Origin: Verrucomicrobiia bacterium
Lineage (GTDB): Bacteria; Verrucomicrobiota; Verrucomicrobiia; Limisphaerales; CAIMTB01
Direction: 5' to 3'
NCBI GenBank assembly: GCA_019634625.1
Contig: JAHCBA010000056.1
Span: 1-32,508 of the forward strand
DNA: 32,508 nucleotides
The notes under the pieces are model-generated. The model was not told the DNA's origin. It did no database searches and saw only the letters and a program-made list of their open reading frames with translations. Shown one piece after another: positions 7,674-16,197 of the stretch. The position numbers were made by a program, and so were the translations under genes. The number at the start of each line of letters is the position of its first letter. Position 1 is the first letter of the stretch.

Positions 7674-8231
7674 ATGAACCGCATTCTGGTCCTGTTCGAT
7701 TCGAAGTCGGGGAACACCGCGAAGATGGCGGAACTGGTGGCCGAGGGGGCGCGGCGCATTGCGGACACGGAGGTGCGGGTGCGCCGGGTGGAGGACGCGA
7801 CGGCGGACGATGTGCGGTGGTGCGATGGGCTGGCGGTGGGGAGCCCGACGAACATGGGGTTGCTGTCGTGGCGGATGAAGCGGTTTTGGGACGACGTGAT
7901 GCTGGAGCAGTGGATGGAGGTGGACGGGAAGATTGCGTGTGCGTTCAGCAGCGCGGGGGCCTGGGGGGGAGGGATGGAACTGACGTGCCAGGCGATCCTC
8001 ACGTTGATGATGAACTTCGGATTCCTGACGTTCGGGGTGACGGACTATGCGGCGAAGGGGATGACGCTGCATTACGGGGCGGTGGCGATGAAGGAGCCGC
8101 GCGAGGCGGAGGTGCAGGCGTCGTGCCGCCTGCTGGGGCAGCGGCTGGCGGAATGGACGGCGGTGATGGTGCACGGCCGGCAGGAGGAGCATCCGTCGAG
8201 GAAGAAGGATCAGCGGATGACGGCCGGCTGA
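7674..8231 (+). CDS. Flavodoxin-like / WrbA-type NAD(P)H:quinone oxidoreductase
   Basis: The 185-residue protein has a flavodoxin fold. Its first strand ends in the FMN-phosphate loop DSKSGNTAKMAELV (about residues 9-22). Later segments fit the flavin-contacting loops: VGSPTNMGLLSWRMKRFWD and FSSAGAWGGGMELTC, the latter like the WrbA GSGxGGGxE region. It could bind FMN and reduce quinones, or act as an electron carrier; WrbA-type proteins are about 200 residues, close to this length. The ATG at 7674 is preferred because the first beta strand NRILVLFD follows at once; an ATG at 7665 is also in frame. It lies divergently from the HAD-Nudix gene and 73 bases before uppP on the same strand. The charged tail (QEEHPSRKKDQRMTAG) is unremarkable. 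Confidence 0.82.
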   Translation: MNRILVLFDSKSGNTAKMAELVAEGARRIADTEVRVRRVEDATADDVRWCDGLAVGSPTNMGLLSWRMKRFWDDVMLEQWMEVDGKIACAFSSAGAWGGGMELTCQAILTLMMNFGFLTFGVTDYAAKGMTLHYGAVAMKEPREAEVQASCRLLGQRLAEWTAVMVHGRQEEHPSRKKDQRMTAG

Positions 8232-8304
8232 AGGGCGTGCTGGGGCCCGGGAGGCGGGCAGAACGGGCTTGTCATCGGGGCGCGATTTCCTCGAAGTCGC
8301 GCGC

Positions 8305-9099
8305 ATGCCGGATTGGATCGCGGTGATCATACTCGGGATCGTGGAGGGGGTGACGGAGTTTCTGCCGGTCTCCTCGACGGGACATCTGCTGCTGGTGCGG
8401 CACTGGCTGCCGATCCGGTCGGAGATGTTGAAGTCGGATTTGTTTATTGTGGTCATCCAGCCGGCGGCGGTGGTGGCGGTGATCCTGGTGTTCTGGAAGC
8501 GGCTGGAGGGGTTGGTGCGGGAGTGGCATCGGCCGGAGTCGCGGGATTACGTGTACAAGATGGCGGCGGCGTTTGGGCTGACGGGAGTGGGAGGGTTGGC
8601 GATCAAGAAGGTGGGATTTGAACTGCCCGAGACGGTGACGCCGGTGGCGTTGGCGCTGCTGGTGGGAGGGGTGATGTTCCTGGCGGTGGAATGGTGGTTG
8701 AAGTCGCGTCCGACGGTCACGGAGGTGACGTGGGTGATGGCGTTGGCGATGGGGGCGGGGCAGTTGCTGGCGGCGGTGTTTCCGGGATTGTCGCGTTCTG
8801 GGGCGACGATCCTGGTGGCGCTGATGTTCGGGCTGGCGCGACCGCAGGCGGCGGAGTTTTCGTTTCTGCTGGGGATTCCGACGTTGCTGGCGGCGGGAGC
8901 CAAGGAGACGTGGGACGCGCTGCGGGATCCGCCGCCGTACCCGCTGGACTGGGGACTGGTCGCGCTGGGATCGGTGGTGTCGGGGGTGACGGCGTTTGTG
9001 GCGGTGAAGTGGCTGCTGCGGTATGTGCAGAGCCACACCTTCAACGTGTTCGGCGTGTACCGGGTGGTGGTGGGGCTGCTGATTCTGGCGTGGGTGTGA
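8305..9099 (+). CDS. uppP: Undecaprenyl-diphosphatase (UppP/BacA)
   Basis: The 264-residue integral membrane protein dephosphorylates undecaprenyl pyrophosphate to regenerate the lipid carrier for peptidoglycan and polysaccharide synthesis. Both family signatures are present: EGVTEFLPVSSTGHL (14-28), holding E14, E18 and H27, and FPGLSRSGATI (159-169), with the catalytic arginine R164. About seven to eight hydrophobic segments follow the usual pattern. The ATG at 8305 gives the normal N-terminus MPDWIAVIILGIVEG; an upstream TTG at 8269 is less likely. The last 59 bases overlap the 3' end of glnD on the opposite strand. Loss of this gene generally raises bacitracin sensitivity. Confidence 0.95.
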   Translation: MPDWIAVIILGIVEGVTEFLPVSSTGHLLLVRHWLPIRSEMLKSDLFIVVIQPAAVVAVILVFWKRLEGLVREWHRPESRDYVYKMAAAFGLTGVGGLAIKKVGFELPETVTPVALALLVGGVMFLAVEWWLKSRPTVTEVTWVMALAMGAGQLLAAVFPGLSRSGATILVALMFGLARPQAAEFSFLLGIPTLLAAGAKETWDALRDPPPYPLDWGLVALGSVVSGVTAFVAVKWLLRYVQSHTFNVFGVYRVVVGLLILAWV

Positions 9100-11848
9100 G
9101 GGGTTGCTGGAGGGTGGTGCGGAGGCGGTGTTCGATGTCGCGCCGGCGTTCCGCGCGGGTCACGGGGGTGCCCTCATCCTCGGTGACATAGAAGGTGTCG
9201 ATGGCGGCGCCCTTTTCGGTGCTGATTCGGGCGAAGGTGATGTCGAGGCCGAGGTCGGCGAGGGCATCGGTGAGGTCGAAGAGCAGGCCGATGCGGTCGG
9301 GTCCCTCGATCTCGATGACCGTGCGGTCGCGGACGGTGGTGTTGTCGAAGGCGATGCGGGCGGGGATGGGTTCGAAGCCGGCGAAGAGGGGCGGGGCGGC
9401 GTGGTTCCGGTGTTGGGCGATGAGGCGGGGGAAGTCCAGGGGTTCGCCCCGGAGGGAGCGGGTGAGGAGATCGTCGAAGCATTCCCGTGCCTCGCGTGCG
9501 GGGACGCGGGCGGTTTGGGGATCGGTCACGAAGAGGGTATCGAAGACCGGGCCGTCAGGGCGGGAGAAGATGCGGGCGCCGAGGATGTTGAGGGCGGAGG
9601 CGGCGAGGGCGCCGGCGACACGGTTGAAGAGGCGCGGGCGGTCCCAGGTGCAGATTTTGAGGACGGAGTAACCGCGGTCCGGTTCGGCGTGCCAGGCGAT
9701 GACGGGGTCGAGGACGCGACCGTCCGGGGCGAGTTGGTTCCACATGAACCGATGGGCGAGGCTGATATCGCCGGCGATTTCGCGGGCTGAGTGGACGAGG
9801 AAATAGCGTTCGGGCAGGTGGGAGAAATGGGATTCGATTTCGTCGGCCTGGATGGTGCGGGGGAGCTGACGGCGGACCTCGGCGCGGAGGGATTTGAGGC
9901 GTTCGTGGGCGGCGCCACGGAAGTGGTCATCGCCGGCGAGGACGCCTTCGGCGCGGCGGTGGAGGGTCCAGAGGAGGGATTCCTTGAAGGGGGTCCAGAG
10001 GGACTCGCTGGTCGCCATGGAGTCGGCGAAGGTGTGGAGGGTGAGAAGGTGCAGGTGTTCCGGGGTCTGGACGGAGCTGGCGAAGTCGCGGATGACCTCG
10101 GGGTCATCGAGGTCGAATTTCTGGGAGAGCCGGGCCATGAGGAGGTGATGGCGGACGAGGAAGGCGACGGTGGCGGAGGCTGGGGCGGGAAGGCGGAGGC
10201 GGCGGGTTTGGGTGAGGGCGACGCGGGTGCTTTCGGCGGCGTGATCGCGGGTGTGGGAAGCCTTGCCGACGTCGTGGAGGAGGAGGGCGAGGTAGAGAAT
10301 GTAGGGGCGATCCAGGGCGCGGAACATTTCGGTGTAGGCGGCGAAGGGTTGTTCGCGGGCGTCCCAGATCCGGTCGAGGACTTCGAGGCAGACCAGGGTG
10401 TGTTCGTCGGCGGTGTAGAGGTGGTAGAACTCGTGTTGAACGCGGCAGGTCAGGCGGTGGAAGGCGGGCATGTACTTGGCGAGGAAACCGGTCTCGTGCA
10501 TGGCACGGAGGATGCGGGCGACGTCCCCGCGCCGATTGAGGATTTCGAGGAAAGTCTGGTGAACGCGGGGATCGGCGAGGAACTCGCGATTGACGAGGGA
10601 GAGGTGGCGGCGGATGGCGTCCTCGAGATCGGGATGGAAGGGGAGGCCGAGTTGCTGGGCGTGGAGGAAGGCGCGGATGAGGCGGCGGGGTTGGTCGCGG
10701 AAGATGCGGGAGGATGAGGCGACGAGTTCGCCGTCGTGGGCACGGAGTCCGTCGAAGACGGGTTCACGGAAGGGGGTGGCGCGCTGGATGATGCGGCCGA
10801 GGCGGGCGAGGCGTCCGGGTTTGCGGAGGGCGAGGCGACGTTCGAGGTTGCGGGTGATGAGGTGGAGATGGCGGACTTCGCGGTAGTAGTCGCCCATGAA
10901 CCGTTCGACGCGACGGGCGAGGGAACGGTCGTGGTAGCCGAGGTGATGGGCGACGGAGGGTTGGAGGGCGCGGGTGAGGATATCGTTTTTGCGGGACTGC
11001 TGGTGGTGGAGTTCGTTGCGGACGCGGAGGAGGAAGTCGTAGGAGCGTTCGAGTTGCCGCCAGGTGGCGCGGTCGAGGAGTTTGCGTCCGACGAGATCGC
11101 CGAGGTCGGCGACGTGGAACCGGACGGCGGCCATCCAACGGAGGTTCTGGTAGTCGCGGAGTCCGCCGCAGCCGCTCTTCACATTGGGTTCGAGGAGGCA
11201 GTAGCTGTGGCCCCACTTGGCGCGGCGTTCCTGTTGATCCTTGAGCCGTTCCTCGACGTAGGCCTCTTCGCGTCCTTTCAGGCAGCGGTCCTCGAGGACG
11301 ATGCGCATCTGGGCGAAGAGGCGCCGGTCGCCCCAGACCTGACGGGCCTCGACGAGGGCGGTCCGGGAGTCCATGCGGCGGTTGGCTTCGCGGACGCAGT
11401 CGTCGAGGTTGCGGACCACCGGGTGGCATTCGAGTCCGACGGTCCAGAGGAAGGGGACGAACTTTTCCATGAGCGCACGGACGAACGGACCGGGCTCGTG
11501 GGTGCGGCGGTCGTGGAGGACGGCGATGTCGAGGTCGCTATGGGGATTGAGTTCGGCGCGACCGTAGCCGCCGAGGGCGACGACGGCGAGGGGTTCGGGG
11601 GGGAAGTCGGAGGCGAGGGCGGCGCGGTAGGCGTCGAAGGTGTGTTGGAGGAGGAGATCGATCATTTCGGCGCGGGCGCGGCAGACTTCGCGACCTCCGC
11701 CGCCGGCGCGATGGAGGATGCGCAGGCGCTGGGTTTCGATCTTGAGGAAGCGGCGGAAGCGGTCCGGTTCCTCGCAGGGCAGGCGGCCGGCTGGGAGGCG
11801 CAGGCGGGCGTGGGCGCTTGCCGACAGCTTTTCGGTGAGAGTGGGCAC
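9041..11848 (-). CDS. glnD: [Protein-PII] uridylyltransferase / uridylyl-removing enzyme (GlnD)
   Basis: The 935-residue nitrogen sensor modifies and demodifies PII proteins in response to glutamine. Domains are in canonical order: a nucleotidyltransferase with GGYGRAELNPHSDLDIAVL (about 93-111, D105 and D107 as metal ligands); the PII-uridylyltransferase helical region with KWGHSYCLLEPNVKSGCGGL and RDYQNL (211-236); an HD hydrolase domain with LLLHDVGKASHTRDHA (H525, D526; later HH at 567-568); and two ACT domains (about 725-800 and 842-910) that bind glutamine. Length is normal. The frame is open to 12127, but the extra 93 codons run through repeat sequence. The GTG at 11848 begins VPTLTEKLSASA just before conserved sequence and is chosen as start. 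The tail overlaps uppP by 59 bases tail-to-tail. Confidence 0.93.
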   Translation of the reverse strand: MPTLTEKLSASAHARLRLPAGRLPCEEPDRFRRFLKIETQRLRILHRAGGGGREVCRARAEMIDLLLQHTFDAYRAALASDFPPEPLAVVALGGYGRAELNPHSDLDIAVLHDRRTHEPGPFVRALMEKFVPFLWTVGLECHPVVRNLDDCVREANRRMDSRTALVEARQVWGDRRLFAQMRIVLEDRCLKGREEAYVEERLKDQQERRAKWGHSYCLLEPNVKSGCGGLRDYQNLRWMAAVRFHVADLGDLVGRKLLDRATWRQLERSYDFLLRVRNELHHQQSRKNDILTRALQPSVAHHLGYHDRSLARRVERFMGDYYREVRHLHLITRNLERRLALRKPGRLARLGRIIQRATPFREPVFDGLRAHDGELVASSSRIFRDQPRRLIRAFLHAQQLGLPFHPDLEDAIRRHLSLVNREFLADPRVHQTFLEILNRRGDVARILRAMHETGFLAKYMPAFHRLTCRVQHEFYHLYTADEHTLVCLEVLDRIWDAREQPFAAYTEMFRALDRPYILYLALLLHDVGKASHTRDHAAESTRVALTQTRRLRLPAPASATVAFLVRHHLLMARLSQKFDLDDPEVIRDFASSVQTPEHLHLLTLHTFADSMATSESLWTPFKESLLWTLHRRAEGVLAGDDHFRGAAHERLKSLRAEVRRQLPRTIQADEIESHFSHLPERYFLVHSAREIAGDISLAHRFMWNQLAPDGRVLDPVIAWHAEPDRGYSVLKICTWDRPRLFNRVAGALAASALNILGARIFSRPDGPVFDTLFVTDPQTARVPAREARECFDDLLTRSLRGEPLDFPRLIAQHRNHAAPPLFAGFEPIPARIAFDNTTVRDRTVIEIEGPDRIGLLFDLTDALADLGLDITFARISTEKGAAIDTFYVTEDEGTPVTRAERRRDIEHRLRTTLQQPLTPTPESAAPPPPGTRRTR

Positions 11849-11996
11849 GGCGGGAGGACGGTAGAGGAGGGTGCTGGGTGGGGGGAATCGGGAATCCGGA
11901 AGAGGGGGATGGCGGACAGGGGCCGGCCCGGATCCTAAGCCGTAGCCATGCAATAAGGTCGGGCGCGCCGGCTTAATCTTTTCGGCCAAGGACTCC

Positions 11997-12163
11997 AAAT
12001 AGAAAGTCAGGCATAGTGTTGTTGACGTCGCACGACTGCCCGATTCCCCCCCCCGAAATCCCATCCGACCGCTGGAGATGACCTGATCGCGGATCTTCAA
12101 CAGAACAACGCCCGGCCTTTTCGACACAACGAGGTCAACAGTACACTGCCCGTCTCATTATCT
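11997..12163. repeat. REP/MITE-like island, copy A
   Basis: The left arm (11997-12027) reads AAATAGAAAGTCAGGC, nine bases, then GTTGACG-type text. The right arm (12133-12163) is its imperfect inverse: GGTCAACAG ... GCCCGTC ... ATTATCT. A second reverse-oriented arm (about 12095-12125) starts CTTCAACAGAACAACGCCCG. Between the arms, GAGATGACCTGATC matches copy C (GAGGTGACCTGATC) and, more loosely, copy B (GAGATGGGCTTGTC). The island is richer in A and T than the flanks. The ends form a 31-base imperfect inverted repeat enclosing about 167 bases. Confidence 0.7.
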
Positions 12164-12265
12164 GGAGAATGCGAGAGCGAGTTGATCTGAAGAGCCCGGT
12201 GCGGGGCAACCGCCCGCCGGGATCTGAGCGGGGGGCGCCGGGTGACCGGCGGCCCTACCGCGACA

Positions 12266-12342
12266 GTGCCGCCCTTCGGGCTGAGTACGAGTCCCCACAC
12301 GGGGTGGTTTGGGCGAGTTCCAGGAACCTGAGATGCGCCCGG
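12266..12342. repeat. Dispersed element headed by a GCCC hairpin, copy 2
   Basis: It begins GTGCCGCCCTTCGGGCTGAG, continues TACGAGTCCCCAC, GGGGTGGTTTGGGCGAGTTC and CAGGAACCTGAGATGCGCCC. The hairpin GCCC-TTC-GGGC and the terminal GAGATGCGCCC are shared with the other copies. It lies about 100 bases to the right of island A, the same order and similar spacing as copy 3 relative to island C. Confidence 0.75.
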
Positions 12343-12422
12343 GGGCCGGGCGTCCTGAAAATATGGATTGCCGCGACGGGATGGGGCGGCTAGTCCGTTG
12401 CGGGAATCAAGGATCCAGACCC

Positions 12423-12887
12423 ATGGAATTCACACCGGCGGGCGAGATCATCGGAGCGATGCACCAGGTGCGGACGGTGAAGATTGCGGGTTTTCCGCAA
12501 CTTCCTGACGGAGAGTTTTCCTTTGTCGATCTGCATTGCACCAATCCGGCATGTGACTGCCGGAAGACGATTATCCAGGTCATCCACAAGGGAAGGGTGG
12601 TCTCGATGATCGATTATGGCTGGGAGACGCCGGAGTATTACCGGAAGTGGATGGGTGACGATGATGCGATGGCGACGGAAATGGCGGGGGCGTCGATTTC
12701 CATGGAGAGCCCGGATTTGGTCCGCCGCGAGGCCATCCTCAAGCTGTTCGAGGCGTTGATGAACGAGCGATGGAAGATGGCGTTCAAGCACCACTATGCC
12801 CTCGTGAAGGAGCGACTGGCGGCGCGTTCCTCGAAGGGTTCGGCCGCGGCGGATGGGCGGGAGGAGGGGGGCGGGGCGGGGCGGTGA
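12423..12887 (+). CDS. Small conserved-looking protein with a CxxxxCxC motif
   Basis: The 154-residue protein has a central DLHCTNPACDCRKTIIQV stretch with C39, C44 and C46, followed by a hydrophobic strand and IDYGWETPEYYRKW (63-76). Similar 'C..p.CDCR' plus 'YGWE..eyY.kW' arrangements occur in uncharacterised proteins of several bacterial phyla, as far as I recall. The cysteines could bind a metal, but no full four-ligand site is obvious unless chains pair up. The ATG at 12423 is preferred because the open frame upstream (from 12309) passes through the hairpin-headed repeat. AAGGA about 11 bases before the ATG is a weak ribosome site. Its end is 40 bases before the epimerase gene. Function unknown. 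Confidence 0.75.
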   Translation: MEFTPAGEIIGAMHQVRTVKIAGFPQLPDGEFSFVDLHCTNPACDCRKTIIQVIHKGRVVSMIDYGWETPEYYRKWMGDDDAMATEMAGASISMESPDLVRREAILKLFEALMNERWKMAFKHHYALVKERLAARSSKGSAAADGREEGGGAGR

Positions 12888-12927
12888 ACGATTGACCCGG
12901 GCCGGGCGGGGGTTCTACAAAGCGGGC

Positions 12928-14085
<1,158 letters not shown>

Positions 14086-14093
14086 AGGCGGAG

Positions 14094-14184
14094 GCTTGAG
14101 GCCTGAAGCCTGAAGCCTGAAGCCTGAAGCCTGAAGCCTGAAACCTGAAACCTGAAACCTGAAACCTGAAGCCTGAGGGCTGAG
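14094..14184. repeat. Two-block heptanucleotide array between galM and mqnA
   Basis: Units in order: GCTTGAG, six GCCTGAA (14101-14142), four ACCTGAA (14143-14170), GCCTGAG and GGCTGAG. As in the array at 6134-6245, the unit is seven bases and two blocks differ by a single transition. The array fills nearly the whole gap between the galM stop (14085) and the mqnA stop (14191), two convergent genes. Confidence 0.95.
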
Positions 14185-14190
14185 GGGGGG

Positions 14191-15036
14191 TTAGGGGACG
14201 TAGTGGGGGGGGAAGACGGGGTGGGGTTGGTGGCGGCGGAGGTAGTCTGCGAAGCGGGCGAGGCCGGCTTTTTCGCGGGCGCCGAGGTGGTGCCGGGTGT
14301 GCCGGGTGAGGTAACGGCGGCGAAAGGCGGCGTCGCGTTCGGGGGCGGATTCGATGATGAGATCGAGTTCGCGTTGTCCGCGGAGCGCTGCGGATTGGAG
14401 TTCTGCCCGGAGGGAGGTGGTGTCGGCATCGCGGCGCAGAACCCAGACGGCGTACACGAAGGGGAGGCCGGTCAATTGCTGCCAGGCCAGGCCGAGGTCC
14501 CAGACGGGCAGATCCGGGTGGAGGTGGCGAAAGGCAATGGCCGGATCGCCGATGAGGAGGGCGGCGTCGTGGTCCGGCGCGCGGTCCGGTTCGGGAAGAG
14601 GCCGCAGGGCGGGGCGCAGACCACGTTCCGCGAGGAGTACGCGGAGGAGGTTGACGCTGGTGAGGGAGGCGGTGTGGCAGAAGACGGTTTGAATGCAGTC
14701 GAGGGGTTGCCGGTGGGCGAGGAAGACGCTGTGCACTTCGCCGTCGGAGGCGACGCAGGGGCCGTCGAGGATGTCGTAGCCGGGATGGAGAAGGGCCTCG
14801 GTCACGCTGAGCAGGGCGGCGTCGAGTTCGCCCAGGCGGAGGGAGACGGCGAGGTCGGACGGGGGTGCGAGACGGAGGCGGTGTTCGATGCCGCGGACGA
14901 GGGGTGCGGCGTTGAGGTAGGGGACGGATCCGGCGCGCAGCAAGGTGCCCGGATCTGGGGCGAGGGCAGGGAGCGTCCCGGAATCGGGCGGTGTCGGGAA
15001 GAGAGTGGACGGCAACATGCGAACCGGTGGGGCCAT
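14191..15036 (-). CDS. mqnA: Menaquinone biosynthesis protein MqnA (chorismate dehydratase) family
   Basis: The 281-residue protein has the MqnA/MqnD fold, related to periplasmic binding proteins. Signatures are AGSVPYLNAAPLVRGI near the start (35-50) and VWDLGLAWQQLTGLPFVYAVWV (first half 178-190). MqnA dehydrates chorismate to 3-[(1-carboxyvinyl)oxy]benzoate, the first step of the futalosine pathway to menaquinone. MqnD shares the fold, but the N-terminal SVPYLNAAPL and LTGLPFVYA blocks favour MqnA. ATGs at 15036 and 15018 both leave an unusual N-terminal tail of about 30 residues, rich in Pro. A TTG nearer the conserved block, at LLRAGS, would give normal length. The RAYT element ends 39 bases upstream of 15036, so it may have displaced the original promoter. 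No other mqn gene is in the window. Confidence 0.85.
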   Translation of the reverse strand: MAPPVRMLPSTLFPTPPDSGTLPALAPDPGTLLRAGSVPYLNAAPLVRGIEHRLRLAPPSDLAVSLRLGELDAALLSVTEALLHPGYDILDGPCVASDGEVHSVFLAHRQPLDCIQTVFCHTASLTSVNLLRVLLAERGLRPALRPLPEPDRAPDHDAALLIGDPAIAFRHLHPDLPVWDLGLAWQQLTGLPFVYAVWVLRRDADTTSLRAELQSAALRGQRELDLIIESAPERDAAFRRRYLTRHTRHHLGAREKAGLARFADYLRRHQPHPVFPPHYVP

Positions 15037-15075
15037 GGTGCCAGCGGACGGGCGTTGAGCCAGTCCGGCATCGTT

Positions 15076-15100
15076 GGGGTCAGATCTCTGATTTTGACAA
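15076..15100 (+). repeat. Left terminal inverted repeat of the RAYT element
   Basis: Twenty-five bases beginning GGGGTCAGATCTCTG, pairing with 16163-16187 (24 of 25 positions). The internal GTCA...TGAC makes it a weak palindrome. Confidence 0.9.
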
Positions 15101-15111
15101 ATCTCCGGAGG

Positions 15112-15121
15112 TCGGAGGAGG
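15112..15121 (+). promoter_or_regulatory. Strong Shine-Dalgarno site of the RAYT gene
   Basis: TCGGAGGAGG/GGAGGAGGG lies about 10 bases upstream of the ATG at 15131. Almost no other gene in the window has a comparable site, so it both supports this start and sets the element apart. Confidence 0.6.
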
Positions 15122-15130
15122 GTTGCGGAC

Positions 15131-16183
15131 ATGGCGAGGCCTTTGCGATGCGAGTTGGAGGGAGGGCGCCAGCATGTGATGGCGCGGGGGAACGAGCGGA
15201 GGCCCATCTTCGTGGAAGACCGGGACCGGCAGCACTTCATGGAGTTACTGGCGGAGCTTCCGGAGCGATTCGGGGTGGAGGTGCATGCCTGGGTGCTGAT
15301 GGACAATCATTATCATCTGCTGTTGAGGACACCGGAGGCGAATCTGAGCCGGGCGTGCCAGTGGTTGAACGTGGCGTACAGCGTGTGGTTCAACCGGCGG
15401 CATGAACGGATCGGGCACCTTTTTCAGGGGCGGTTCAAATCTGTGCTGGTGGACGACGGGAGCTGGATGGAGGTGGCCCGGTATGTGCATTTGAATCCGG
15501 TGCGGGTGGCTGGATTGGGACTGGGCAAACCGGACCGTGCGCGACAGCGGACGGTGGGTTCGCCCGACCCCGGGGGAGACTTGGTGGCGCGACGCCTGGA
15601 GGGATTGCGGAGCTTCCGGTGGAGTTCGTACCGGGCGTATGCGGGATTGGCGGAGGCGCCCCCGTGGCTGACGACCGGCGATGTGCTGGGAGTCGGGCGG
15701 GGCGGTCTGACCGTGACCGAGGCCAGACGGGAGTTGCGAAAGTACCATGAGGCGCCCCTGCGGGGAGGCCGCTTGGAGACGGTGTGGGACCGGGTGGTGG
15801 GGGGGGCGCTGCTAGGGTCGGAGGAGTTCATTGTCCGGATGAAGGAGCGGCTCAAGCAGGTGCCGGGGGAGGTTTCCGGGGCTGGCGGGTTTCGGGATCG
15901 GATTGGGTGGGAGCGGATCGTTGAGGCGGTGGAGGCGGAGCACGGCGAGCGGTGGGAGGCATTTCGGGATCGACACGGGGACTGGGCCCGGGATGTGGCG
16001 CTGTACCTGGGGCGTCGGAGAGGGCGGATGACCTTGCGGGAGCTGGGCGAGCGAGTGGGCGGACTTGGCGTGGCGGCGACCGGGCAGGCGGTGAGTCGGG
16101 TGACCAGGAGCCGGGAACGGGGTGGGGATCTGGCTCGACGCATCGAGGCGATCGAACGGCAATTGTCAAAATCAGAGATGTGA
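15131..16183 (+). CDS. REP-associated tyrosine transposase (Y1, IS200/IS605-like fold)
   Basis: The 350-residue protein is a Y1 HUH nuclease of the COG1943 type. It opens ARPLRCELEGGRQHVMARGN, the standard RAYT N-terminus. The HUH motif is H60-Y61-H62 in MDNHYHLLL, and the catalytic tyrosine is Y118 in EVARYVHLNPVRVAG. HLFQGRFKSVLVD (97-109) is also conserved. Residues beyond about 200 form a long C-terminal extension ending in a helix-turn-helix-like segment (TLRELGERVGGLGVAATGQA). It would cut and join single-stranded DNA at its own ends or at related repeats. A strong GGAGGAGGG lies about 10 bases before the ATG, unlike neighbouring genes, which lack such sites. The last codons and the TGA lie inside the right terminal repeat. 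All motifs are intact, so it may be active. Confidence 0.93.
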   Translation: MARPLRCELEGGRQHVMARGNERRPIFVEDRDRQHFMELLAELPERFGVEVHAWVLMDNHYHLLLRTPEANLSRACQWLNVAYSVWFNRRHERIGHLFQGRFKSVLVDDGSWMEVARYVHLNPVRVAGLGLGKPDRARQRTVGSPDPGGDLVARRLEGLRSFRWSSYRAYAGLAEAPPWLTTGDVLGVGRGGLTVTEARRELRKYHEAPLRGGRLETVWDRVVGGALLGSEEFIVRMKERLKQVPGEVSGAGGFRDRIGWERIVEAVEAEHGERWEAFRDRHGDWARDVALYLGRRRGRMTLRELGERVGGLGVAATGQAVSRVTRSRERGGDLARRIEAIERQLSKSEM

Positions 16184-16187
16184 CCCC
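16163..16187 (-). repeat. Right terminal inverted repeat of the RAYT element
   Basis: Reverse complement of the left repeat with one mismatch. It encodes the last residues of the transposase and its TGA stop (16181-16183). A GTG at 16180 overlaps this stop and is in frame with the SGNH gene. Confidence 0.9.
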
Positions 16188-16197
16188 GAGACGATTC

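Larger units (their letters stand above)
11849..12422. other. 574-base gene-free region with two repeat elements
   Basis: This gap between the divergent glnD and the small CxxxxCxC gene contains the GTCAGGC-type island (11997-12163) and copy 2 of the hairpin-headed element (12266-12342). A partial extra arm, AATAAGGTCGGGC, is seen at 11952-11964. The promoters of both neighbouring genes must lie here or in the repeats, but I cannot place -35 and -10 boxes with confidence. Open frames through it lack protein-like composition. Confidence 0.6.
15076..16187 (+). mobile_element. Intact RAYT insertion element with 25-base terminal inverted repeats
   Basis: The left end (15076-15100) reads GGGGTCAGATCTCTGATTTT then GACAA. 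The right end (16163-16187) is its reverse complement with one mismatch (C for G at position 8). The 1112-base element contains one gene, the tyrosine transposase. No target duplication is visible at the borders, as expected for Y1 transposases. The right end lies inside the start region of the SGNH gene; the left end lies 39 bases from the mqnA ATG. The ends share the layout GTCAG...TTGAC with the 31-base units found elsewhere in the window, but the interior bases differ. Confidence 0.85.

Noticed and set aside
9104-11938. Long open frames on the plus strand opposite glnD, rich in Glu, Gly and Ala
   Set aside because: They mirror the codon bias of glnD; they have no family motif, are low-complexity, and the minus strand carries all GlnD domains. 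Similar shadows lie opposite tctA, the ABC genes and the kinase gene.
15094-15122. TTGACA in the left RAYT end as a -35 box
   Set aside because: No acceptable -10 hexamer lies 16-18 bases downstream, and the motif is part of the symmetrical end sequence.
15066-16197. Target-site duplication around the RAYT element
   Set aside because: The bases next to the two ends do not match; Y1 transposases do not normally create duplications.
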